DNA of 64,000 nucleotides from Prauserella_A sp040635515. Its GTDB lineage: Bacteria; Actinomycetota; Actinomycetes; Mycobacteriales; Pseudonocardiaceae. The position numbers and the translations under genes are program-made. The stretch spans positions 496,001 through 560,000 of the forward strand of contig JBEYHY010000004.1 in assembly GCA_040635515.1 (NCBI GenBank), written 5' to 3'. The notes under the pieces are model-generated. The model was given only the letters and a program-made list of their open reading frames with translations. It was not told the origin of the DNA and searched no databases. This document shows, in pieces, positions 17,378 to 26,415 of the stretch (position 1 is the first letter of the stretch; every line of letters begins with the position of its first letter).

Positions 17378-17408
17378 CGCCCTTCCCGCGCGAACCTGGC
17401 GTTCGCCG

Positions 17409-17630
17409 CTATTCGAGCAGCTTGGCGGCGGCGAGCGCGAGCGGTTCGAACGCCTCCGGTTCCTGGTCGCGCAGCTTGGTCAGTTCGGCCCGCATCCTCG
17501 GTTCCCAGAACATCCGGATGTGGGTCGCGATCGCCGTCGCCGCCGCGTCCCGCTCCTGGTGAGGGAACTGCACGGCGATGTCGTTGATGAGCCGGATCTC
17601 CGGTGCGGTGGTTTCGGTGGTTTCGGTCAT
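17409..17630 (-). CDS. fdsD: Formate dehydrogenase delta subunit (FdsD-like)
   Basis: A 73-residue acidic helical protein matching the small FdsD subunit of soluble NAD-linked formate dehydrogenases (EIRLINDIAVQFPHQ, then HIRMFWEPRMRAEL). It is the last gene of the operon and its ATG overlaps the fdsA stop by one base. In known systems the delta subunit supports assembly or stability of the complex. Confidence 0.85.
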   Translation of the reverse strand: MTETTETTAPEIRLINDIAVQFPHQERDAAATAIATHIRMFWEPRMRAELTKLRDQEPEAFEPLALAAAKLLE

Positions 17631-20440
17631 CAGTCGGCCAGTGCCGGAGTCTCTTCGGCGGCCGCCTCCGCGGTGACTCCGCCCGGTTTGAGCCCGACTT
17701 GCACGGCCGTCACCTTGTACTCGGGGCAGTTCGTAGCCCAGTCCGAGTTCTCGGTGGTCACGACGTTCGCGCCGGTGGCGGGATAGTGGAACGTCGTGTA
17801 GACGACGCCGACCGGCATCCGGTCCGAGATCGTGGCCCGCAGCGATGTCGTCCCGACCCTGCTCGCCATCGTGACCTCGTCACCGTCGGAGATTCCTCGC
17901 TCCTCCGCGTCGTGCGGATGGATTTCCAGCACGTCCTCCTTGTGCCACGCGATGTTGGCCGTGCGCCTTGTCTGCGCGCCGACGTTGTACTGGCTGAGGA
18001 TCCGGCCCGTCGTGAGGATCAGCGGATACCTGCGGGTGCTGCGTTCCCTCGTCGCCACGAACGGCGTCGGCACGAACTTGCCCTTGCCCCGCACGAACCC
18101 GTCGACGTGCATGACCGGGGTGCCTTCGGGAGCCGCGTCGTTGCACGGCCACTGCACGCTGCCGAGTTCGTCGAGCTTGTCGAAGGAGACACCCGCGAAC
18201 GTCGGCGTCACCGCGGCGATCTCGGCCATGATCTCGCGAGGATGGTCGTAGTCCATGGGGTAACCCATGGCCTCGGCGATCTCGCAGGCGACCTGCCATT
18301 CGTGCTTGCCGGTCTTGGGGGTCATCACCGGTCGCACCCGGTTGATCCGCCGTTCCGCGTTGGTGAACGTGCCGTCCTTTTCCAGGAACGAGGTGCCGGG
18401 AAGGAACACGTGCGCGAACTTGGCCGTCTCGTTGAGGAAAAGGTCCTGCACGACCAGCAGATCCAGTGCCGAGAGGGCCGCGTTGACGTGCTGCGTGTTG
18501 GGGTCGGACTGGGCGATGTCCTCGCCCTGCACGAACAGGCCCCGGAAGCTGCCTTCCACGGCAGCGTCGAACATGTTCGGGATGCGCAGTCCGGGCTCGG
18601 CGCCGATGGGCCGGTCCCACAGCGTCTCGAACACCTCGCGCACGGCGTCGTCGGAAACGTGCCGGTAGCCGGAAAGTTCGTGAGGGAACGATCCCATGTC
18701 GCAGGAACCCTGCACGTTGTTCTGACCGCGCAACGGGTTGACGCCCACCCCTTCGCGGCCGATGTTGCCGGTCGCCATCGCGAGGTTGGCCATGCCCATC
18801 ACCATCGTCGAGCCCTGGCTGTGCTCGGTGACGCCGAGCCCGTAGTAGATCGCGCCGTTGCCGGCCTTCGCGTACTCGCGGGCCGCCGCCCGCAATTGCG
18901 CGGCCGGTACCCCGGTGATCGACTCGGTGGACTCGGGGCTGTACTCGGGTTGCGCGATGAACTCGGCCCACGTGTCGAAGTCCTCGCAGCGTTGGTCCAC
19001 AAAGGACCTGTCGACGAGACCTTCGGTGACGACGACGTGTGCGATCGAGTTGACGACCGCGACGTTCGTTCCCGGAGCGAGTTGCAGGTGATGCGCCGCC
19101 TCGACATGGGGAGACCGGACGAGATCGATCCGGCGGGGGTCGATCACGATGAGCTTCGCGCCCTCCCTGAGCCGCCGCTTCATGCGGGAGGCGAAGACGG
19201 GGTGCCCGTCGGTCGGGTTGGCGCCGATCACCACGATCACGTCGGCCTCGGCGACGGAACGGAAGTCCTGCGTACCCGCCGAGGTTCCGAAGGTCTGTTT
19301 CAGCCCGTACCCGGTCGGCGAGTGGCACACCCTCGCGCAGGTGTCGACGTTGTTGTTGCCGAACGCCGCTCGCACCAGCTTCTGCACGACGTAGACCTCT
19401 TCGTTGGTACACCGGGAAGAGGTGATACCGCCGATGGAGCCCGCTCCGTGCTTTTCCTGTATGGCACGGAATTTCTCGGCCGTGTACGCGATAGCGGTCT
19501 CCCAGTCGACCTCGCGCCACTCGTCGGTGACGCGCTCGCGGATCATCGGGTTGAGCTTGCGGTCGGGGTGGGTCGCGTAACCGAAGGCGAACCTTCCCTT
19601 GACGCAGGAGTGGCCCTCGTTGGCTCCGCCTTCCTTGTAGGGAACCATGCGCACCAGCTCGTCACCGCGCAGTTCGGCCTTGAAGGAACAGCCGACGCCG
19701 CAGTAGGCACACGTGGTGAGCACGCTCCTCGTCGGCATTCCCAGATCGACGACCGAACGCTCCTGCAGCGTCGCCGTCGGGCACGCCTGCACGCAGGCGC
19801 CGCACGAGACACACTCGGAGTCCATGAACAGCTCGCCCGCGCTCGCCGAGACCTTCGAGTCGAAACCCCTGCCCTCGATGGTGAGTGCGAAGGTTCCCTG
19901 CACCTCGCCGCACGCCCTGACACAGCGCGAGCACACGATGCACTTCGAAGCGTCGAAATCGAAGTACGGATTGCTGGTGTCCTTCGGCGCGTCGAGGTGG
20001 TTCTCGCCCTCGTAGCCATAGCGCACCTGGCGAAGCCCGACGACACCGGACATGTCCTGTAGTTCGCAGTCACCGTTGGCGGCGCAGGTGAGGCAGTCGA
20101 GAGGGTGATCGGAGATGTAGAGCTCCATCACGCCCTGCCGCAGCTTCTCCAGCTTCGGTGTCTGCGTGCTCACCCGCATCCCGTCGGTGACCGGAGTCGT
20201 GCACGAGGCGGGAGTTCCCTTGCGGCCGTCGATTTCGACGAGGCACAGCCTGCACGAGCCGAACGCGTCGAGACTGTCCGTCGCGCACAGCTTCGGGATG
20301 TCCGTCCCCGATTCCGCGGCGGCCCTCATCACCGAGGTACCTTCCGGCACAGTCACGGGGACGCCGTCGATTTCCACGGTCACGGTTGCGGGACCCGGCT
20401 TCGCCGGTGTGCCGAGGTCGTGTTCCTTGAGCAGACCCAT
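17630..20440 (-). CDS. fdsA: NAD-dependent formate dehydrogenase alpha subunit (molybdopterin, Fe-S)
   Basis: A 936-residue catalytic subunit that oxidises formate to CO2. Cofactor sites in order: 2Fe-2S (C52, C63, C66, C80); His-Cys cluster (H112, C116, C119, C125); two ferredoxin-type 4Fe-4S sites (C167-C177 and C210-C220); a 4Fe-4S site (C244, C247, C251, C279); then the bis-MGD domain. The Mo ligand is C372 in DTCARVCHSPTGYG, a cysteine and not selenocysteine. All expected ligands are present. Maturation genes such as fdhD are not in the window. Confidence 0.94.
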   Translation of the reverse strand: MGLLKEHDLGTPAKPGPATVTVEIDGVPVTVPEGTSVMRAAAESGTDIPKLCATDSLDAFGSCRLCLVEIDGRKGTPASCTTPVTDGMRVSTQTPKLEKLRQGVMELYISDHPLDCLTCAANGDCELQDMSGVVGLRQVRYGYEGENHLDAPKDTSNPYFDFDASKCIVCSRCVRACGEVQGTFALTIEGRGFDSKVSASAGELFMDSECVSCGACVQACPTATLQERSVVDLGMPTRSVLTTCAYCGVGCSFKAELRGDELVRMVPYKEGGANEGHSCVKGRFAFGYATHPDRKLNPMIRERVTDEWREVDWETAIAYTAEKFRAIQEKHGAGSIGGITSSRCTNEEVYVVQKLVRAAFGNNNVDTCARVCHSPTGYGLKQTFGTSAGTQDFRSVAEADVIVVIGANPTDGHPVFASRMKRRLREGAKLIVIDPRRIDLVRSPHVEAAHHLQLAPGTNVAVVNSIAHVVVTEGLVDRSFVDQRCEDFDTWAEFIAQPEYSPESTESITGVPAAQLRAAAREYAKAGNGAIYYGLGVTEHSQGSTMVMGMANLAMATGNIGREGVGVNPLRGQNNVQGSCDMGSFPHELSGYRHVSDDAVREVFETLWDRPIGAEPGLRIPNMFDAAVEGSFRGLFVQGEDIAQSDPNTQHVNAALSALDLLVVQDLFLNETAKFAHVFLPGTSFLEKDGTFTNAERRINRVRPVMTPKTGKHEWQVACEIAEAMGYPMDYDHPREIMAEIAAVTPTFAGVSFDKLDELGSVQWPCNDAAPEGTPVMHVDGFVRGKGKFVPTPFVATRERSTRRYPLILTTGRILSQYNVGAQTRRTANIAWHKEDVLEIHPHDAEERGISDGDEVTMASRVGTTSLRATISDRMPVGVVYTTFHYPATGANVVTTENSDWATNCPEYKVTAVQVGLKPGGVTAEAAAEETPALAD

Positions 20441-20444
20441 TGTC

Positions 20445-21995
20445 CTACTCCGCCTCCTTTTCCGTGCGCGTCGCGCGCGCGGTGAAGTCGTCGGGGAAGT
20501 GGTCGAGCGCGCTGCGCACCGGGTTGGGAGTCAGGCTTCCCATGGCGCACAACGAACCCTCTGTCATCAGCTCGCACAGATCGTTCAGCAGCGCGAGGTT
20601 TCCGTCGGGGTCCTCTCCTCCGGTGATCTTGTCGATCACCTCGACCCCTCGCACGGAACCGACCCTGCACGGCGTGCACTTGCCGCACGATTCCTCGGCA
20701 CAGAACTCCATCGCGAACCGTGCCATCGCCGACATGTCGACGGTGTCGTCGAAGACGACGATCCCGCCGTGGCCGAGCATCGCGTCGGCGCCCGCGAACG
20801 CCTCGTAGTCCATGGGCAGGTCGAAGCGGTCGGCCGGAAGGTAGGAACCCAGCGGGCCGCCGACCTGCACGGCGCGGACGGGACGGCCGGAAAGGGTGCC
20901 TCCTCCGTAGCCGTTGATCAGCTCGCCGAGCGAGATGCCGAACGCGGTTTCGAAGACGCCTCCTCGCGCGATGTTGCCGGCGAGCTGGAACACCTGGGTA
21001 CCGCGCGAACGTTCGACGCCGAGCGCGGAGTAGGCGGCACCGCCGTCGGCGAGGATCTTGGGCACGCTCGCCAGGGTCAGCACGTTGTTGACGACCGTCG
21101 GCTTGCCGAAGAGACCGGTGATGGCCGGAATCGGCGGTTTCGACCGCACCATACCGCGCTTGCCTTCGAGGCTCTCCAGCATCGACGTTTCCTCGCCGCA
21201 GATGTAGGCGCCGGCGCCGACCCTGACGAACAGGTCGAACCGCAGCCCCGAGCCGAGGATGTTCTCGCCGAGCCAGCCCTGCGAGTAGGCGATGTCGATG
21301 GCCCTTCGCAGCGCCGCGACCGCGTCGGGATACTCGGAGCGGATGTAGAGGTAACCCTCGCTCGCGCCGACCGCGTGGGCGGCGATGGTCATGCCCTCGA
21401 TGAGGCAGAACGGGTCGCCCTCCATCAGCATCCGGTCGGCGAAGGTTCCGCTGTCACCCTCGTCGGCGTTGCAGCAGATGAACTTGAGCGGGCCCTCGGT
21501 CTCCAGCACGGTCTTCCACTTGATGCCTGCCGGAAAACCGGCGCCGCCCCTTCCTCGCAACCCGGACTCGGTGACCTCGGCGATCACGGCGGCCGGTTCG
21601 AGTTCGAGTGCCCTGCGGAGCCCAACGAGCCCGCCGTGTTCCTCGTAGGCGGTGGTGGAGAACGGATCGGTGACGCCGACCCTGGCGAAGCACAGTCGCT
21701 GCTGGTCCTTCATCCAGGGCAGTTCCTCGACCGGCCCGTGACACAGCGGATGGTCGTCGCCGGTCAGCAGGCCGTTCGCGAGCAGTTCGTCGACGGCTGA
21801 CGCGGAGACGGGACCGTAGCCGACCCTCCCACGCGGGGTTTCGACTTCCACGAAGGGTTCGAGCCAGAGCATGCCCCTTGAGCCGTTGCGCACGACGGTG
21901 ACGTCGTCGCCGGTCGCGCGGTTGATGGCGGAGGCGACGTCGTCGGCACCGACCGAGACGGCGGCGGAATCGCGCGGTACGTACACCGTGGTCAT
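20445..21995 (-). CDS. fdsB: Formate dehydrogenase beta subunit (NADH/FMN, NuoF-like)
   Basis: A 516-residue diaphorase subunit that passes electrons from the alpha subunit to NAD+. A short N-terminal thioredoxin-like part is followed by a NuoF-type FMN/NAD domain (GRGGAGFPAGIKW, GAYICGEETSMLESLEG) and a C-terminal 4Fe-4S site (ESCGKCTPCRVGSVRG). The frame is open further upstream, but the ATG at 21995 overlaps the fdsG stop as ATGA and gives the family start. Four bases separate it from fdsA. Confidence 0.93.
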   Translation of the reverse strand: MTTVYVPRDSAAVSVGADDVASAINRATGDDVTVVRNGSRGMLWLEPFVEVETPRGRVGYGPVSASAVDELLANGLLTGDDHPLCHGPVEELPWMKDQQRLCFARVGVTDPFSTTAYEEHGGLVGLRRALELEPAAVIAEVTESGLRGRGGAGFPAGIKWKTVLETEGPLKFICCNADEGDSGTFADRMLMEGDPFCLIEGMTIAAHAVGASEGYLYIRSEYPDAVAALRRAIDIAYSQGWLGENILGSGLRFDLFVRVGAGAYICGEETSMLESLEGKRGMVRSKPPIPAITGLFGKPTVVNNVLTLASVPKILADGGAAYSALGVERSRGTQVFQLAGNIARGGVFETAFGISLGELINGYGGGTLSGRPVRAVQVGGPLGSYLPADRFDLPMDYEAFAGADAMLGHGGIVVFDDTVDMSAMARFAMEFCAEESCGKCTPCRVGSVRGVEVIDKITGGEDPDGNLALLNDLCELMTEGSLCAMGSLTPNPVRSALDHFPDDFTARATRTEKEAE

Positions 21996-22510
21996 GAGCC
22001 GGCTCCGTTCTCGGTCGTCGGTGAGGCCGCGCGGGTTTCGGCGCTCGCGAGGATCTCGACCAGGCGCGAGCGGTTGATCCGGCCGTAGAGCCTGCCGTTG
22101 ACCTGCGCCGCGGGCCCGAGCGCGCAGTTGCCGAGGCAGAAGACCTGGTCGAGGGTCACGGAGCCGTCGGGTGTCGTCTGGCCGAGCTTGACGCCGAAGA
22201 CCTGTTCGGTGTCGGCGACGACCTGTTCGGCGCCGACGGACTGGCAGGCTTCGGCTCTGCACAGTTTCACCGTCGCCGTGCCCGCCGGTTCGGAGCGGAA
22301 GTCGGTGTAGAAGGTGACGACGCCGTGGACGTCGGCCCTCGAAATGTTCAGCTCCGCCGCGAGTATCGGGATGACCTCGGCGGCGATGTACCCGAATTCG
22401 GCCTGGATGCCGTGGAGGATGGGCAGCAGTGCGCCGCGGTCGTCCCTGTGCGCGTCGACGACGGCCCTGACCCGCTCCGCGACCGAAGCTCCGCTGCTTT
22501 CGACCGCCAT
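21992..22510 (-). CDS. fdsG: Formate dehydrogenase gamma subunit (2Fe-2S, NuoE-like)
   Basis: A 172-residue thioredoxin-like 2Fe-2S subunit. An N-terminal helical part (LLPILHGIQAEFGYI) precedes the cluster ligands in LCRAEACQSVG and VFCLGNCALGP. It is the first gene of the fdsGBAD operon. The start at 22510 (MAVESSG) has GGGAGG upstream. The longer frame from a TTG at 22555 is rejected because it would put a 27-bp operator inside the gene. Confidence 0.92.
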   Translation of the reverse strand: MAVESSGASVAERVRAVVDAHRDDRGALLPILHGIQAEFGYIAAEVIPILAAELNISRADVHGVVTFYTDFRSEPAGTATVKLCRAEACQSVGAEQVVADTEQVFGVKLGQTTPDGSVTLDQVFCLGNCALGPAAQVNGRLYGRINRSRLVEILASAETRAASPTTENGAGS

Positions 22511-22527
22511 ACCGCCTCCCTGGCAGC

Positions 22528-22554
22528 TGTCGCTGTATACCGTATACAGCGACA
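22528..22554. promoter_or_regulatory. 27-bp perfect palindrome, operator of the fds operon
   Basis: TGTCGCTGTATAC, a central C, then the exact complement: 13-bp arms without mismatch. The core TGTATAC-N-GTATACA is of the type bound by GntR-family (FCD) repressors. It ends 18 bases upstream of the fdsG ATG. A -10-like TACGAT (minus strand, 22560-22555) abuts it, so the start site should fall inside the operator, the classic layout for repression. No GntR gene is in the window. Confidence 0.82.
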
Positions 22555-22669
22555 ATCGTACCCGTGTCGCGAGCTATCCAACAAGCCTACGTTCGACAAG
22601 GGGTTGAGCACGATGCCGAATGTTGTCGCGCGAAGGAATTTCCCGGGAGGTGGCTACGCCGAGGAGCTG

Positions 22670-22939
22670 TCAGTTCTCCCGCAGCAACTCCGGCGCCTCG
22701 GCCCTGACTAGCGCGGTGAGCTCGGCGATGCTGGGATTGACGAGCGCGTGCTCGCCCACGAACACCGTCGGCACCGTCTCGTTGCCGTCAGCGACCGAAC
22801 GCACCCGCGCGGCGGCCTCCGGCTCCTCCCAGATGTTGACGTCGGTGAAAGGAAGCCCGCTTCGCTCGACGTCGTCGCGCAACATCGCGCAGAACGGGCA
22901 CCCCGGACGCCAGTAGAACTCGATCTTGTTCGCTGCCAC
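22670..22939 (-). CDS. Mycoredoxin-like glutaredoxin
   Basis: An 89-residue glutaredoxin-fold protein with the active site WRPGCPFC near the N-terminus and a cis-Pro motif TVPTVFV. The WRPGC(P/G)FC context and the size match mycothiol-dependent mycoredoxins of actinobacteria, which reduce mixed disulfides. It is preceded by 160 bp without a gene, holding the fds promoter. Confidence 0.87.
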   Translation of the reverse strand: MAANKIEFYWRPGCPFCAMLRDDVERSGLPFTDVNIWEEPEAAARVRSVADGNETVPTVFVGEHALVNPSIAELTALVRAEAPELLREN

Positions 22940-23001
22940 AACGCCACTGTAATCACCGATTCGACGCGCTGCCCCGGCTCTGCCGAGGCAAGCTGAACGA
23001 C

Positions 23002-23748
23002 ATGAACCTCGATTCGGTCGCCGACGAGCTGTACCGCCTTGACCGCGACGAGTTCACGGCGGCCCGAGCCGACTTCGCCGCGCGGGCGTGGAAAGCGGGC
23101 GAGAAGGACCTCGCGGCCAAGATCATGAGCCTGCGCAAGCCGACGATCGCGGCCGAACTCGTCAACCGCCTCGCCAGACAGCGCCCTGACGACCTCGGCG
23201 AGCTCGCCGAGCTCGGTGATGCCCTTCGCGGGGCGCACAGCGAGCTGGCGGGCGAGGCGCTGAGGGAGTTGTCGAAGCGCAGGCACGACCTCGTCGCCTC
23301 ACTGACCACCGAGGCGACCGGTCTGGCGTCGGGGCAGGTCAGCGAGTCGGTGACGCGCGAGGTGACCGAAACGCTCGAAGCCGCGCTCGCCGAAAGGAAG
23401 GTCGCCGAGGAGGTCGCGCGAGGCAGGCTCAGCGCCGCTCTGCACCCCGAGGCCGTGTTCGGCGCGGACTGGTTCGGTTCGGCGCCTGCCAAGCGCGCGG
23501 CGAAGGCCAAAGGCGACGCGGCCGAACGCAAGGGTGCCGATGCGAAGCGGCGCAAGGAGCTGCTCCGGAAAGCGAGGGAGGACGCGAGCGAGGCGCGACG
23601 CGAACACGAAGCGGCGAGATCGCGGCTGAGGGAAGCCGAGAAGCAGGAAACCAAGGCGAGGAAAGCCACCACGGCCGCGCGAGAAGCGGTCGACGAGGCG
23701 CGCGCGAAACTGGACGAAGCCGAGGCCGCGCTCGCCGAGTTCGGCTGA
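23002..23748 (+). CDS. Conserved actinobacterial protein with charged coiled-coil tail, unknown function
   Basis: 248 residues. The N-terminal part (LYRLDRDEFTAARADFAARA, then MSLRKPTIAAELVNRLAR) matches a widespread but uncharacterised actinobacterial family. Residues 160-248 are almost pure Ala, Glu, Lys and Arg and should form a long helix or coiled coil. There is no signal peptide or membrane segment. It stands alone between the mycoredoxin and SUMF1-like genes. I cannot assign a function. Confidence 0.8.
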   Translation: MNLDSVADELYRLDRDEFTAARADFAARAWKAGEKDLAAKIMSLRKPTIAAELVNRLARQRPDDLGELAELGDALRGAHSELAGEALRELSKRRHDLVASLTTEATGLASGQVSESVTREVTETLEAALAERKVAEEVARGRLSAALHPEAVFGADWFGSAPAKRAAKAKGDAAERKGADAKRRKELLRKAREDASEARREHEAARSRLREAEKQETKARKATTAAREAVDEARAKLDEAEAALAEFG

Positions 23749-23792
23749 ACCGCCCCGCCGCTCGCTCGGGGCAGCACGTACTGTCGGCGATC

Positions 23793-24476
23793 ATGGCCGT
23801 GAACGACGCACCCGAAATGAGGGCGATCCCCGGCGGCACGGTGAAGATGACCGACCGGCGAAGGGAAACCAGCTGGTCGGTCGAGCTCGGGCCGTACGAA
23901 CTGGCGGCGACCGCCGTGACGAGGGAACGGTACGCCGCGGTCACCGGAGAATGGCCAGGTACGGCAAGCCTCACCGGCGCACCGATCGAGGGTGTTTCCT
24001 GGCTCGATGCCGTTCGCTTCTGCAACGCTTGTTCTCTGCGTTCGGGATTGCGCCCTGCCTACCGCATCGCGGGGCAACGGGACGGATGGCCGGATGTCGA
24101 ATGGGACGAGGCCGCCGACGGGTTCCGGCTGCCGACCGAGGCTGAGTGGGAGCACGCCGCGCGGGCGGGAACGGTCGCCGCGAGGTACGGGCCCCTCGAC
24201 GAAATCGCGTGGTACCGGGGAAATTCGGGCGAACACATCCATCCCGTCGCGGGCAGGAAACCCAACGCGTGGGGGCTCTACGACATGCTCGGCAACGTGT
24301 GGGAATGGTGCTGGGACGCCTTCGATGCCGTCGACCATCCCGGTTACCGCGTACTGCGCGGAGGTGGCTGGTTCGACGAGCACTGGAGTTGCAGGGCATC
24401 GGTGCGCAGGCGCAGTCACCCCGATTTCCGGATCGACGACGTCGGATTCCGTATCGCTCGCTCCGTGGTTCGTTGA
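23793..24476 (+). CDS. SUMF1/FGE-domain protein, probably not an active formylglycine enzyme
   Basis: A 227-residue formylglycine-generating-enzyme-like fold: MRAIPGGTVKM at the start, GVSWLDAVRFCN, FRLPTEAEWEHAARAG, NAWGLYDMLGNVWEW and RVLRGGGWFDEHWSCRASVRR. True FGEs have two cysteines in this last region; only the second position is Cys here, so sulfatase activation is unlikely. No sulfatase gene is nearby. Many such proteins are ergothioneine- or kinase-associated variants; the role here is unknown. Confidence 0.82.
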   Translation: MAVNDAPEMRAIPGGTVKMTDRRRETSWSVELGPYELAATAVTRERYAAVTGEWPGTASLTGAPIEGVSWLDAVRFCNACSLRSGLRPAYRIAGQRDGWPDVEWDEAADGFRLPTEAEWEHAARAGTVAARYGPLDEIAWYRGNSGEHIHPVAGRKPNAWGLYDMLGNVWEWCWDAFDAVDHPGYRVLRGGGWFDEHWSCRASVRRRSHPDFRIDDVGFRIARSVVR

Positions 24477-24617
24477 AAATCCGGGCTGTCCTGGCAAAAG
24501 CTCATTGCCTGCTCGAATAGTCGCTGTGCGCGGCCTCGGCGTATAGGCTTGCCGAAGCCGCCCCGGCTCGACGGTTCGAGTCAACAACGGGTGGCAGCAG
24601 GCAAAGGCAAGCCGGAC

Positions 24618-25151
24618 ATGACGAAGCTCGTTTCCGTGTGGTTGTACGTACCGAGGTGGGCGGCCTACGTTCCAGGCGATCCCGTTCCCATCGCGGTCGG
24701 GATCGGCAACGTCGGTGCCGGCGATCTCTGGTTCCCCGGTGTGCTCGACGGTTCGGAGACCTCCAGTCGCTATCCCTATTACCGTCCATCGATTTCGGAC
24801 GTGGAAACGGGAAGAGTCGTCGCCGAGCCCGCACCGGCGCGGCGGATGACAAAAGCGAACGGAAAACGTTCCGTGAGTCCTCTCCGGCGGCCCGACTTCC
24901 ACCGGCTCCGGCCCGGCGAAACCTTCGATCCCACCGAGGCTGGGCGGTTTCGCGCGCTGGAGACGTTTTCCGCTTTCGTTCCGCGAAGCGCGGGAACCTA
25001 CCGGTTCCGGCTGGACATCGAGACGATGGGCGAGAATCCGGGCTCCTGGCTCGGCGGAGCGGGACAGGAGGCGTACGTCGACGAAGTGCTTCCCGTGCTC
25101 GCGAAAGTGCCGAGAGTGGCCATCACGGCACACCTGGACCTCGTGGTGTGA
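24618..25151 (+). CDS. Uncharacterised protein, probable beta-sandwich
   Basis: 177 residues from the ATG at 24618; an upstream in-frame start at 24549 would add 23 residues. The pattern of short beta-like stretches (WLYVPRWAAYVPGDPVPIAVGIGNVGAGDLWF, split over 30 residues, and later GTYRFRLDIETMG) suggests an immunoglobulin-like or C2-like sandwich. There is no signal peptide. It converges on the AlkZ-like gene with 6 bases between stops. I do not recognise the family. Confidence 0.6.
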   Translation: MTKLVSVWLYVPRWAAYVPGDPVPIAVGIGNVGAGDLWFPGVLDGSETSSRYPYYRPSISDVETGRVVAEPAPARRMTKANGKRSVSPLRRPDFHRLRPGETFDPTEAGRFRALETFSAFVPRSAGTYRFRLDIETMGENPGSWLGGAGQEAYVDEVLPVLAKVPRVAITAHLDLVV

Positions 25152-25157
25152 GGCTCG

Positions 25158-26342
25158 TCAGGTGAAGTCGACGGTTGCGTTCGCCGCGCCCCGAAAGGGA
25201 GCGAGCGCGGTCGCCTCGGTCGCGATGGCATCGCGGGTGGCCGCCGTCAGCCTGCCCATCGGCGACACGGTGATAGCGATGTTCTTGCCCCGCTTGTGGG
25301 GACGCCAGGTTGCCGCGATCTCGCCCTCGCTGAGCACGACGCCCGGATTTCCCTGTATCCGCCAGACTTCCCGCTGCCGTGCCGGTTCGGAAACGAACGC
25401 GGCGCGATCTCTCGTCGCGAGCAGCGGATCGTAGGGCGGCAGCAGCCGGACTCCCTCCGCGGAAGGCGGTGTGGCAAGGGCGGGCAGGTTCTCGCTGAGC
25501 AGCCACGCCGTCCGGCCCGCGTAGTCGACGGCGGTGAGTTCTCCCGCGACAAGGTCCCACGACGCCGACGCGAACGAAGCCGACACGCCCGCCCATGCGG
25601 CGAACCCGGCTTTGTCGGAGGGACCGTGACACCGCAGGTATCGGCGGACGATCTCGGCTCTTGCCTCCTCGGAGGGCATTGCGGGCAGCGGTTCGCCGAG
25701 CCAGTCCTCGGCAAGCACGAACAACGAGGCGCCTTTCGTTCTCGGCACGATGCAGAGCACCCCGTGCAGCGCGACGACGTACAACGCGTAACGCACGAGA
25801 CTCTCACCGTAGGTGTTCCTGCCGAGCCCGTCGGGTTCGGTGAAACCCTTGCGCGCACCGGAAGGCAGCCGCTTGCCGACGAGTTCGGCGAGCGCGACGC
25901 CGAGTTCGTCCTTGGTGAGCTGTTTTCCCGCCAGCGCCCTCGGCAGCTCGTCGAGCGTCAGCGCGACGGCCTCGCTCGCGCTGAGGGAGAAGCGGTCGAG
26001 ATGTCCTGACGCGCCCTTGATGAAGTGAAGACACGACGCCTCGTCGTCAGGCAGCAGGCCCTCGGTGAACACGGCGGCCTCGGCGAAGGGCACCAGGTGC
26101 GGCGCTCCTCGCATGGCCCACGTGGTGACCAGCGTCTTCCGTTCCATGACGGCGGCGTCGACGTCATCGGGTGTCAGGTGCGCGAGCCGGGCGTGCAGCG
26201 CTTGGCCTGCCGTACCGGGCGGGGTGTCCTGCACCCCGATCGCGCCTGCCGCTTCCGGCAGCTCCTCTGCGGGCGACCGGCGCGCGAGCCCGTGTGCGGC
26301 CACCCGGTAGCCCACGGCCGCGCTGGGTGTGACGGCATCCAT
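25158..26342 (-). CDS. Winged-helix DNA-binding protein, AlkZ-like family
   Basis: A 394-residue protein of the HTH_42 family (tandem winged helices). Members such as Streptomyces AlkZ are DNA glycosylases that unhook crosslinks or protect producers of alkylating antibiotics. Family features are the early QDTPPGTA, TTWAMRGAPHLVP, GPSDKAGFAAWAG, LLPPYDPLLATRDR and the C-terminal PGVVLSEGEIAATWRPHKRG. The catalytic QxQ-like motif reads QDT here, so activity is uncertain. The start MDAVTPSAAVGYR at 26342 is preferred; the frame extends to 26417. Confidence 0.75.
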   Translation of the reverse strand: MDAVTPSAAVGYRVAAHGLARRSPAEELPEAAGAIGVQDTPPGTAGQALHARLAHLTPDDVDAAVMERKTLVTTWAMRGAPHLVPFAEAAVFTEGLLPDDEASCLHFIKGASGHLDRFSLSASEAVALTLDELPRALAGKQLTKDELGVALAELVGKRLPSGARKGFTEPDGLGRNTYGESLVRYALYVVALHGVLCIVPRTKGASLFVLAEDWLGEPLPAMPSEEARAEIVRRYLRCHGPSDKAGFAAWAGVSASFASASWDLVAGELTAVDYAGRTAWLLSENLPALATPPSAEGVRLLPPYDPLLATRDRAAFVSEPARQREVWRIQGNPGVVLSEGEIAATWRPHKRGKNIAITVSPMGRLTAATRDAIATEATALAPFRGAANATVDFT

Positions 26343-26415
26343 CCGCAGCACCCTAGCGACGAGAAACCGGCTCCGCCGTGCAACCGAACGGTCCCGTGCC
26401 GCCGTCTTTGCGGGC

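Noticed and set aside
17630..20440. Selenocysteine at the formate dehydrogenase active site
   Set aside because: The Mo-ligand position (residue 372) is a normal Cys codon and no in-frame TGA or SECIS-like hairpin is there.
21992..22555. fdsG start at TTG 22555
   Set aside because: It would bury the 27-bp palindrome and candidate start site within the coding sequence; the ATG at 22510 has a ribosome site.
22940..25133. Very long minus-strand frame opposite the 23.0-25.1 kb genes
   Set aside because: It is antisense to three better-supported genes, Ser/Arg/Pro-rich, with no recognisable domain.
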